A stretch of 6,221 bases of DNA from Candidatus Sumerlaeota bacterium (GTDB taxonomy: Bacteria; Sumerlaeota; Sumerlaeia; MVZB01; JAJFLK01). The translations under genes and the position numbers were made by a program. Shown here piece after piece: positions 1-5,353 of this stretch (the stretch's first letter is position 1; every line of letters starts with the position of its first letter). The notes under the pieces are model-generated. The model was given only the letters and a program-made list of their open reading frames with translations. It was not told where the DNA came from and did not search any database. The stretch is taken from positions 1-6,221 of the forward strand of contig JAJFLK010000350.1 in NCBI GenBank assembly GCA_021772735.1. The letters run 5' to 3'.

Positions 1-138
1 CGTCGGGCCAGCGCTTTGCCTGCGGCTTCCTTCAGATTCGGCCTCGCGACCGACACCCTTGCCGTCCGGCTAACAGTTCCCCCTGTCGGGCCTGTAGAGG
101 ACTTTCACCTCCAAGTGAGTGCGCCCTGCCGGGCGCAC
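1..138 (-). mobile_element. Group II intron (class C-like), 5' end of domain I; remainder beyond left edge
   Basis: Read on the minus strand, this is the start of a self-splicing bacterial group II intron, a ribozyme that moves as a retroelement with its own reverse transcriptase. It opens at 138 with GTGCG, fitting the GUGYG 5' consensus, inside a perfect 8-bp hairpin (GTGCGCCC, loop GGCA, GGGCGCAC; 138 to 119). Conserved domain I pieces follow in order: GGAGGTGAAAGTCCTC (112 to 97), AACTGTTAGCC (78 to 68), CAAGGGTGTC (61 to 52) and AATCTGAAGGAAGC (38 to 25). From memory, the same blocks occur in the same order in the Oceanobacillus iheyensis group IIC intron. The intron reverse transcriptase, domains V and VI and the 3' splice site would lie left of position 1, so whether the element is complete cannot be judged. 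Class C rests on this resemblance and on the adjacent terminator hairpin. Confidence 0.88.
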
Positions 139-182
139 CAATGGAAACGCCCCCGGAACGGCCTGAGCCGACACCGGGGGCG
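139..182 (-). terminator. Strong hairpin terminator of the DinB-family gene; 5' exon of the group II intron
   Basis: On the minus strand a perfect 9-bp stem pairs CGCCCCCGG (182 to 174) with CCGGGGGCG (156 to 148). Inside it is a second 4-bp stem, CGGC/GCCG (170-167 with 162-159), with loop TCAG. The hairpin starts about 41 nt after the DinB-family stop codon and is followed by TTTCCATTG (147 to 139). The T run is short, so termination strength is inferred mainly from the stem. The intron begins at the next base, 138, so these 9 nt should contain its IBS1 pairing site. Confidence 0.8.
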
Positions 183-223
183 GGTGAGTTGCGAGAATCG
201 ACGCGGACGCCGGGTGTTCGCGC

Positions 224-736
224 TTACTGGTTGACGAGCATCGCGATCTGACCTCGATGGTGGCTGTCGTGAATGATCGTCAGTGCGACGCCCGCCTGAA
301 CCGAGGCAAGCATGGCCTTTATCATATCGGGCACAACGCCTTTGGGTCCGCCCGGAAGTTCGTCGTCCGTCAGCGCGGATACGGCTTCGATGAAGCGATT
401 CATGGAATCTTCATAGCCTTTTGCGACCTTTTCCCAGGATGGATAATTCGCCGGGTCGGTCGTGATCGCGGCCCCGCCGAATTCGGTCGGGCTGAACTTG
501 GAGTTGAAGTCGGCGGGCAGCACGGGCTCCAGGCCCAGCGTCAGCACATTGCCCAGAAAATCGGTCGCAAACGCCATATGTCCAACCAGCCACAGGGGGG
601 TCGCCTTGCCGTCGGCGAGCTGGATGAATCGCTGCTCCTCGGTGGTCTTGTCGATGTATTTCTTCGTCTGCTCAAGGCACCCCTTGAGCATTCCTACCAG
701 GCCTTGAGCGGCCGTTGCCGTTGCGGTTTCCGCCAT
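224..736 (-). CDS. DinB-family (four-helix bundle, metal-binding) protein
   Basis: A 170-residue cytoplasmic protein of the DinB/YfiT-like superfamily. These four-helix bundles bind a divalent metal through three histidines. Known members include thiol-dependent S-transferases (bacillithiol or mycothiol), but many have no known reaction. The likely metal ligands are His53 (in LVGHMAF) and His156/His160 in the C-terminal HDSHHRGQ, matching the family HxxxH-GQ signature. Length is normal for the family. Two in-frame ATGs exist, at 754 and 736. I chose 736 because AAAGGA lies 7 nt before it, whereas the upstream ATG has no Shine-Dalgarno sequence and would place this site inside the coding region. 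The gene appears monocistronic, with its own terminator downstream, into which a group II intron has inserted. Despite the family name nothing here indicates an SOS role: I saw no LexA-type box upstream. The substrate cannot be predicted. Confidence 0.88.
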   Translation of the reverse strand: MAETATATAAQGLVGMLKGCLEQTKKYIDKTTEEQRFIQLADGKATPLWLVGHMAFATDFLGNVLTLGLEPVLPADFNSKFSPTEFGGAAITTDPANYPSWEKVAKGYEDSMNRFIEAVSALTDDELPGGPKGVVPDMIKAMLASVQAGVALTIIHDSHHRGQIAMLVNQ

Positions 737-743
737 GATGAAT

Positions 744-749
744 TCCTTT
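744..749 (-). promoter_or_regulatory. Ribosome binding site fixing the DinB-family start
   Basis: AAAGGA on the minus strand lies 7 nt upstream of the ATG at 736. It decides between two in-frame ATGs in favour of the downstream one, shortening the product from 176 to 170 residues. Confidence 0.7.
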
Positions 750-842
750 CCCATTCGCTTTTAAATTTGATGGCTTAACTTCTGCCGCCGATGCTAGGCT
801 TTCCAAATAATTTTTGGTTCCAAGCCAGTAGGGCGCAACAGA

Positions 843-862
843 AGTATTACGTTCATAATACT
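843..862. repeat. 20-bp inverted repeat, possible operator (or weak hairpin)
   Basis: AGTATTA (843-849) and TAATACT (856-862) are perfect 7-bp inverted arms around a 6-nt spacer, CGTTCA. The element is strikingly AT-rich in a GC-rich region and overlaps the best -10 candidate for the DinB-family gene. A dimeric repressor site is one reading. The other is a hairpin in the 3' tail of the small secreted-protein transcript: with a small internal loop it gains three more outer pairs, CAG/CTG. No T tract follows it, so termination is less likely. Confidence 0.4.
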
Positions 863-886
863 ATACTGTTTCCCAGGTCGCGGCAA
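858..886 (-). promoter_or_regulatory. Candidate sigma-70-type promoter for the DinB-family gene
   Basis: On the minus strand TTGCCG (886 to 881) and TAGTAT (863 to 858) are separated by 17 nt. Each matches 4 of 6 consensus bases. The predicted start would lie near 850, inside the inverted repeat, about 115 nt before the coding region. It sits in the AT-rich spacer between the two minus-strand genes. Both boxes are imperfect and the host's promoter consensus is unknown. Confidence 0.33.
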
Positions 887-929
887 GCCCTTTTTTTCCA
901 GCAGCCCTTGCGAGCAGGAGGCCATCAAT

Positions 930-1334
930 CTATCGGTGCGATCGACCGCCGTATCCGTGATTGCCACGCGAGCCCTTCGAATCATGGGAACGATAGGACT
1001 CATGGGATCGGCGCGACCTGTTCCCTCCATGACGATTCCCATGGCCGTATGATCGGCTTCGGTAAGATTCGTGGTTGTATCGGTAGGGACGCGAATAATA
1101 GCCATGACCTCCATAGCTGCTTCCGCCGTAATATTGGCCATGCCCGCATCGGCTTGAGTGGGCGTAGTGCCCGCCGTGAGACGAATAATGGCCGTATCCG
1201 TCCGAGTAATGGGCGCCATAAGAATGTCCACCGCCGCCGAGGCTGATCGAAAACCCATAATCACCGGCAAAAGCCGGTGAAATTGCGACGGCAAACAGCG
1301 CCGCTGACAGGATCCCAACTCGATTCGTATTCAT
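930..1334 (-). CDS. Small exported Gly/His/Tyr/Ser/Arg-rich protein, function unknown
   Basis: A 134-residue protein that I cannot assign to a named family. Residues 1-23 form a clear signal peptide: Asn/Arg start, hydrophobic core GILSAALFAVAISP, then AFA before Gly24, a typical AxA cleavage site. The mature part of about 111 residues is low-complexity. Gly, Ser, Tyr, His and Arg make up more than four fifths of it, with about 15 His and a single Cys (Cys63). The first half is Gly/His/Tyr-rich with GGGGHSYG and GHYSSHGGHY-like stretches. The second half turns strongly basic, with repeated HESYRS (residues 88-93 and 111-116). Metal binding at the cell surface or periplasm and a structural or adhesive role are both conceivable but unproven. 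The open frame extends upstream to 1697, opposite the glycosyltransferase gene; I chose 1334 because AGGAGG precedes it at 7 nt and a signal peptide begins there. Confidence 0.8.
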   Translation of the reverse strand: MNTNRVGILSAALFAVAISPAFAGDYGFSISLGGGGHSYGAHYSDGYGHYSSHGGHYAHSSRCGHGQYYGGSSYGGHGYYSRPYRYNHESYRSRSYGHGNRHGGNRSRRSHESYRSHDSKGSRGNHGYGGRSHR

Positions 1335-1566
1335 GCTCGTGCCTCCTGAACTGGCTGATTTCGGGCCTGCCTGTGTGGAAGGCCTCAGTCCCTCCGGAAC
1401 CGGGGACTTACTGGTTGTGACACGGAATTTGGGCGTTTGTTCCTCGGGAAAAAACTCCTGGCCCGGGCCGACGCCGATACACAACACCATATCGACGGTT
1501 GGCCAAGGGTGATCCTCCGCGTTAGACTCATCGGCTGACCTCCCGGAGGCGGCGAAGGGCCGGATA
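1335..1566. other. Divergent intergenic region between the secreted-protein and glycosyltransferase genes
   Basis: This 232-bp spacer must hold the promoters of two divergent genes. I see the AGGAGG site at the left end and a GAAGGG site at 1554-1559, 7 nt before the plus-strand ATG at 1567. There is also a 10-bp palindrome GGCCCGGGCC near 1460. I could not find a -35/-10 pair good enough to name on either strand. Confidence 0.5.
1342..1347 (-). promoter_or_regulatory. Perfect Shine-Dalgarno for the small secreted protein
   Basis: AGGAGG on the minus strand, 7 nt before the ATG at 1334. It is the strongest ribosome binding site in the window. It shows that the long upstream extension of this open frame is not the real N-terminus. 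Confidence 0.85.
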
Positions 1567-3462
1567 ATGAGCGACGAATCCGACAGCATCTTTGAGATCG
1601 AAGGGGCGGACGCCAAGCGGCCTCCCAAGGCAAGCGAGCGCGAGGAGCCCGCCGGCGAGGTCGTGCCCGAAACGCCTGCCGACGTCGGTGAGTTCATTCA
1701 GTTCCGTGGGGACGAACTCGCCGAAGAAGCAGGTGCCGAAACCGGTTCGGAAACGGGCCAAGCAAGAAGGAGAACATCCGCCGCGAGGCCGATCCTCAAA
1801 TCTTTCCTACCCGTCCTGCCCAAGAAGACCGACCTGAGTCCGAACCGGGGTTGGGCCTACGTCCCACTGATCCTGTTCGCGATCGGAACCATATCGGTGG
1901 CCTTCTCGCAGAAGAGCGTCGGCCTGGCCTGGGACGAGGCTTACTACTACACACCCTCAAAGCTCGCCGCCGAATGGACCTCTCGCATGCTTTCGGGCGA
2001 GCGGCTGGCCGACCCCGAATCGATCGATCAGTACTGGGCTGAAATCCATGAGCACCCCAGTTACTTCAAGTTCGTCGCCGGGCTTTCACTCTTATTTTTT
2101 GAAGACATTCTCGGTCCGATACGGGCCCTGCGGCTGCCGAACGCGTTCATGTTCGGCTTTTCGCTGTCTCTGCTCTTTCTGCTCGGGCGCATCGCGTGGG
2201 GGCGCGTCGGAGGGCTCGTCGCCGCGATCAGTTATCTGGCCATGCCCAGGATCTTCGGCCACGCCCATTTCGGTTCTCTGGAGACGCCGCTCGTTTTCTC
2301 CTCGCTCTTGCTGACGTATTGCTTCCTGCGCGGCCTGACCTCGCCGAGCGCGGCGGTTATGACGGGCCTTAGCCTCGGGTTGCTGCTGGCGACGAAGATC
2401 AACGGCTTCTTCATGATCCCCCCGCTCATATTGTGGGCGCATCTCTTCCACCGCGGACGATACGTGAATAATCTGTTCTCCATGCTCGTGCTCGGGCCGA
2501 TCACGTTCGTCGCCCTCTGGCCGTGGCTTTGGCACGATACGATCCTGCGCGGCCTGGAATACCTGGCCTTCCACACCGTTCATCAAAAGACCGCGCTGTG
2601 GTTTCTCGGTCAGAAGTGGGGATACGGTGAGCTGAACTCGCCGTCGTATTACCCCTCGGTGATGATCGCCGTAACGGTGCCTATCAGCGTGCTTGGCCTC
2701 GCGGCGCTCGGCATAGTCGAGACTTTCACGGGCTTGAGGAAGCGAGGCGTCGCGCTGCTCTTTGTCATGATCGGTCTGATCAATTGGGCCGTGGCGAGCG
2801 CGCCCTCAACACCTCGATACGATGGGGTCCGATTGTTCGTCCCGCTCTTCCCATACATCGCGCTCATGGCCGGCGCCGGCGGACACGCGATAATGAAAAT
2901 CGCGCGCGTGATGGGGCAGCACCAGGATAAACCCGGGCGCGAGCTCATCCCGATGCGCATCTCGTTCTGGGGTGTAGTTGCGATCGTCCTGGCCGAGGGA
3001 ACGTTCGCGATGGTGCGATATCATCCGTTCGAGCTTTCATACTTCAATCCCCTGGCCGGGGGCCTCAAGGGCGCGGCTGCCCGGGGGTTCGAGACAACGT
3101 ATTGGGGAGAAGCCGTCAATGCGGATGTGCTCGCCGTTCTCAATCGCCATGACCTCCTCCCTCCGGGCTCGCGCATCAAAGTGCTGGCGCTACATGAGAA
3201 GAATTTCCAGCTCCTGCAGGCCTGGGGTCTGCTGCGCAACGACATCCACTTCGGCGGGTCTCCCCCATATGACGCCCACCTGCTGCTGCACCGGCGCGGA
3301 TTTCACGGGCGCCCCGAGCGCGCGCTGGGCGAGACGCAGCTTTTCATAAGGCTCGGCTCCTGGACAGGTCCCGGGGGCGTCGAATTGCTCTCGCTGCATC
3401 GGACGGGCAAGGAATTCGAGCAATACTGGCCCAGACACGGCGACCCCCCGGGACGGCGATAA
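1567..3462 (+). CDS. Polytopic GT-C glycosyltransferase, dolichyl-phosphate-mannose mannosyltransferase-like (GT39/ArnT type)
   Basis: A 631-residue integral membrane enzyme. GT-C enzymes use a polyprenyl-phosphate sugar and act on the outer face of the cytoplasmic membrane. Residues 1-75 are acidic, Glu/Ala/Pro-rich and probably disordered. The first membrane helix is about 97-116, followed at once by AWDEAYYY (121-128), whose Asp123-Glu124 fits the acidic catalytic motif of the first external loop. HEHPSYFK (161-168) resembles the HPP-type loop motif of the family. I count about ten or eleven hydrophobic segments up to residue 481, including 193-208, 242-256, 301-322, 364-384, 396-411, 424-442 and 465-481. 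Residues 482-631 form a soluble, probably external, domain beginning PFELSYFNPLAGGLKGA; this opening is common in bacterial PMT-like proteins. The start at 1567 has GAAGGG 7 nt upstream. Sugar donor and acceptor cannot be read: a protein, lipid or glycan acceptor are all possible. It is not obviously in an operon, as the next gene begins 187 nt later. Confidence 0.83.
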   Translation: MSDESDSIFEIEGADAKRPPKASEREEPAGEVVPETPADVGEFIQFRGDELAEEAGAETGSETGQARRRTSAARPILKSFLPVLPKKTDLSPNRGWAYVPLILFAIGTISVAFSQKSVGLAWDEAYYYTPSKLAAEWTSRMLSGERLADPESIDQYWAEIHEHPSYFKFVAGLSLLFFEDILGPIRALRLPNAFMFGFSLSLLFLLGRIAWGRVGGLVAAISYLAMPRIFGHAHFGSLETPLVFSSLLLTYCFLRGLTSPSAAVMTGLSLGLLLATKINGFFMIPPLILWAHLFHRGRYVNNLFSMLVLGPITFVALWPWLWHDTILRGLEYLAFHTVHQKTALWFLGQKWGYGELNSPSYYPSVMIAVTVPISVLGLAALGIVETFTGLRKRGVALLFVMIGLINWAVASAPSTPRYDGVRLFVPLFPYIALMAGAGGHAIMKIARVMGQHQDKPGRELIPMRISFWGVVAIVLAEGTFAMVRYHPFELSYFNPLAGGLKGAAARGFETTYWGEAVNADVLAVLNRHDLLPPGSRIKVLALHEKNFQLLQAWGLLRNDIHFGGSPPYDAHLLLHRRGFHGRPERALGETQLFIRLGSWTGPGGVELLSLHRTGKEFEQYWPRHGDPPGRR

Positions 3463-3524
3463 CGGCACGACGCGTCAAAGGGCGCGAATCGCCCTCGCGC
3501 TTCCTCCTTGCACGATTTATCGCT

Positions 3525-3551
3525 TCCGCAGCCGAATCGCGGATTTTTATT
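3525..3551 (+). terminator. Possible intrinsic terminator after the glycosyltransferase gene
   Basis: TCCGC (3525-3529) pairs with GCGGA (3539-3543) across a 9-nt loop and is followed directly by TTTTTATT. The stem is only 5 bp, so strength is doubtful. Another hairpin nearer the stop, AGGGCG/CGCCCT at 3479-3495, lacks a T tract. Either could separate this gene from the CBS gene. Confidence 0.38.
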
Positions 3552-3649
3552 GCGGCGGGTAGGCCATTCCTGTACGCTCCTGAAGCTGGGGCACCAGACG
3601 AAATAAATACTTTTTCCCTCGCGGGACTTGAGGACGAAAGGAGTGAACC

Positions 3650-4084
3650 ATGTCTCTGCTTCGGTTGACGCGCAAACCCTCATTCACGATATCACCGGAC
3701 TCCACGGTCGACGACGCGATCGACGTGATGATGCGCAATCGCTGCGGTTCGGTCGCCATCGCGCGGGATCGATTATTGGTCGGTATTTTCACCGAACGCG
3801 ACGTCATGGTGCGATGCGTTCGCGAGGGCCGTGATACCGCGAAAACCATCCTCAGCGAAGTCATGACCTCGGACGTCCGCACGATCGCCGAGGACTTCGA
3901 CGTTCGCGAGGCCATCAAGACGATGAGCGAGCACCGCATTCGGCATTTGCCCATCGTCGACGAGGATGGACGATTCCTCGGCATGCTGGGCCTGCGGTAT
4001 TTGCTGCACGACCGCCTTGAAGATCTCCGCCACGAACTCATGGGGCTCGAGTCTTACATCGGCGCGGATGGCCCCGGCGGCTGA
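3650..4084 (+). CDS. Tandem CBS-domain protein (Bateman module)
   Basis: A 144-residue cytoplasmic protein made almost entirely of two CBS domains. Such pairs bind adenosyl nucleotides (AMP, ATP, SAM or similar) and act as ligand sensors. CBS1 spans about 8-60 and carries GSVAIARDRLLVGIFTERDV (33-52). CBS2 spans about 70-122 and carries VMTSDVRTI and HRIRHLPIVDEDGRFLGML (95-113). The tail LRHELMGLESYIGAD (126-140) matches the short C-terminal helix common in stand-alone bacterial CBS pairs. No catalytic, DNA-binding or transport domain is attached. AAAGGAG lies 6 nt before the ATG, so the start is secure. The stop lies in a GC-rich stretch (4077-4089) and the gene converges on the sulfotransferase. 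The partner protein and the ligand are unknown, and its neighbours give no clue. Confidence 0.9.
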   Translation: MSLLRLTRKPSFTISPDSTVDDAIDVMMRNRCGSVAIARDRLLVGIFTERDVMVRCVREGRDTAKTILSEVMTSDVRTIAEDFDVREAIKTMSEHRIRHLPIVDEDGRFLGMLGLRYLLHDRLEDLRHELMGLESYIGADGPGG

Positions 4085-4185
4085 GCCGCTTCGGCACAAA
4101 TGTTTTCATTTCGACTGCGCCGGCCCATCGGATATGGGCTGGCGTTCTTTGCTTTGGACCCGCCGCGCGCAGCATGTCCCGTGCA

Positions 4186-4219
4186 TGCCGAGTGTCAACG
4201 CGCCTTCGCCTGCTCGGCA
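4186..4219. repeat. Inverted repeat in the convergent intergenic spacer
   Basis: TGCCGAG (4186-4192) and CTCGGCA (4213-4219) form perfect 7-bp arms around 20 nt, in the 147-bp gap between the converging CBS and sulfotransferase genes. Its place suggests a two-way transcript end, but no T tract follows on either strand. The rest of the gap shows nothing recognisable. Confidence 0.3.
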
Positions 4220-4231
4220 CGCGCCTCTTCG

Positions 4232-5137
4232 CTAGGCCATCTCTCCTGTCGCAAGCCAATGAGCGCACTCATCGCCCAACTGTTCGAGGGCGGTGCGCTC
4301 GTAATTGGCGACATCCCCGAGCGTCAGCGTCTCGCGCCAGCGTCCGTTCGTTCCCTTATTGATGAACGTCTTGCCGCCCCCTTCCCACACGGAACCGCCC
4401 AGCGGGGCGACCAAGTCCGCGTTGTTCTTCATGTACTCGAACGTGCACTGACGGACGATAGTTTCCCAAATGGCTTCGTTGATTGGAATGTCCAGATACT
4501 CGGCGATCCGCCTCATCTCGCCCGGCATGTCCTTGCGCAGATTCGCGAAGTGCACGAGCAGCACATTGGGAAGATCGCGAATCTCCCACCAACTAAGGAC
4601 GTTCTCCCAGAACGACCACCAGGGATATCCGTCCTGATCGAGCCAGCGCCGGAAATACTCCGCCACCGGAAGGTCGCACCTCGGCAACGGAGGACCGACG
4701 CGTCCCGGTGTGTCGTTCAACAATGCGTAGTACGCCTCGTTTCCGTTCGCATGGTGGTTGTACATGCTCCACATCACATCGCGCCCGTCCCTCGCGATGT
4801 AAAGGTATTTTGCCTTTTGCGAAAACTCCAACGCGTCAACAGGCAAATGTGTCTTCACAAAGCGCCGATGCCGCTGCGCCTCCAGCGCTCCCAATTTTTC
4901 CTCCCTCGGAGGAACGCGTAAATCGATCCACGGCGACATCTCCGCAACGTTTAACCCCTCTTCGCCGTCGAAGAGCAATTGCGACACGATCTGTTGCATC
5001 CAGGTAGTCCCGGACTTCGCGTAGGTCCCGATCACGATGTCGTCGTCGCGGAAGTTAAAATCATTCCACACCGTCGAATCGAAATGATTACTTTGAATCT
5101 CACGCACCTTGTTCGGCCATCGAATGTTTGTTCCCAT
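4232..5137 (-). CDS. PAPS-dependent sulfotransferase (cytosolic SULT type, Sulfotransfer_1)
   Basis: A 301-residue soluble enzyme that would move a sulfuryl group from PAPS to a hydroxyl or amine on an acceptor. Length matches animal and bacterial SULT-like enzymes. The 5'-phosphosulfate loop is TYAKSGTTW (38-46), corresponding to the YPKSGTTW signature. VKTHLP (94-99) holds the likely catalytic base, His97. The 3'-phosphate site is YIARDGRDVMWSMYNH (113-128), with Arg116 and Ser124 at the expected 8-residue spacing. The last PAPS motif is FINKGTNGRW (258-267), corresponding to RKGxxGDW; the usual Arg is Asn260 and the Asp is Arg266. No signal peptide or membrane segment is seen. The ATG at 5137 is the only option because an in-frame TAA lies seven codons upstream. 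The best Shine-Dalgarno, GGGAG, is rather far, about 13 nt. It lies 216 nt downstream of the GDP-mannose dehydratase gene on the same strand, hinting at a sulfated glycan or glycolipid, but small-molecule acceptors are equally typical of this family. Confidence 0.92.
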   Translation of the reverse strand: MGTNIRWPNKVREIQSNHFDSTVWNDFNFRDDDIVIGTYAKSGTTWMQQIVSQLLFDGEEGLNVAEMSPWIDLRVPPREEKLGALEAQRHRRFVKTHLPVDALEFSQKAKYLYIARDGRDVMWSMYNHHANGNEAYYALLNDTPGRVGPPLPRCDLPVAEYFRRWLDQDGYPWWSFWENVLSWWEIRDLPNVLLVHFANLRKDMPGEMRRIAEYLDIPINEAIWETIVRQCTFEYMKNNADLVAPLGGSVWEGGGKTFINKGTNGRWRETLTLGDVANYERTALEQLGDECAHWLATGEMA

Positions 5138-5167
5138 GAAGATCGCTTGTCTCCCTTATCCTGATAT

Positions 5168-5190
5168 TCCACCAGTGGCTGTTTGGTGGA
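5168..5190 (-). other. Hairpin in the sulfotransferase leader
   Basis: TCCACC (5168-5173) and GGTGGA (5185-5190) pair perfectly around 11 nt. The hairpin lies about 30 nt before the sulfotransferase ATG on its transcribed strand. It could be a leader structure or a protein-binding site. The remaining spacer, 5191-5353, contains no promoter or terminator I would name. Confidence 0.3.
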
Positions 5191-5353
5191 TACGGCTCTG
5201 CATTCAAGCCACGAATAATCGCGGCATGCTCCTGACGAACTTGGATTCGAAAACGGTACCGGTCCGCAGACCCGGGAAAAATACAATCGATCAAATTCGC
5301 CCCGCGCCGCGAAGGCCCGCGATCTCGCCGGTGGTCCGACGCGACCTCGCCAG

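Noticed and set aside
68..86. Possible integron attC-like core around GGCTAACAG
   Set aside because: The AAC is not preceded by the three pyrimidines of the RYYYAAC core, there is no paired second site, and the bases belong to the conserved intron segment AACTGTTAGCC.
16..234. 72-residue plus-strand open frame containing DFHLQVSAPCRAH
   Set aside because: It reads antisense through the group II intron end and the terminator hairpin. I recognise the peptide string as a common mis-annotation, and the nucleotide match to intron domain I explains it better.
257..778. 173-residue plus-strand open frame opposite the DinB-family gene
   Set aside because: It is almost wholly antisense to a gene with conserved metal-binding histidines and a Shine-Dalgarno sequence; it has no recognisable motif.
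1335..1697. N-terminal extension of the small secreted protein to an ATG at 1697
   Set aside because: It overlaps the glycosyltransferase coding start antisense, and a signal peptide with a perfect Shine-Dalgarno begins at 1334.
2529..2550. Sigma-54-like TGGCAC...TGC pattern
   Set aside because: It lies inside the glycosyltransferase coding region, the GC box match is partial, and no gene starts nearby.
4077..4095. GC hairpins GCGGC-TGA-GCCGC and GCCG-CTT-CGGC at the CBS stop codon
   Set aside because: The two are short and mutually exclusive, and no T tract follows directly, so I do not call a terminator.
4100..4921. 273-residue plus-strand open frame opposite the sulfotransferase
   Set aside because: It is the antisense shadow of a gene with all PAPS-binding motifs; composition is Arg/Pro/His-rich as expected for such shadows in GC-rich DNA.
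5217..5244. Seven-codon minus-strand leader peptide ATG...TGA before the sulfotransferase
   Set aside because: The purine-rich GGAG sits only one base from the ATG, too close to act as a ribosome site, and the peptide has no attenuator-like codon run.
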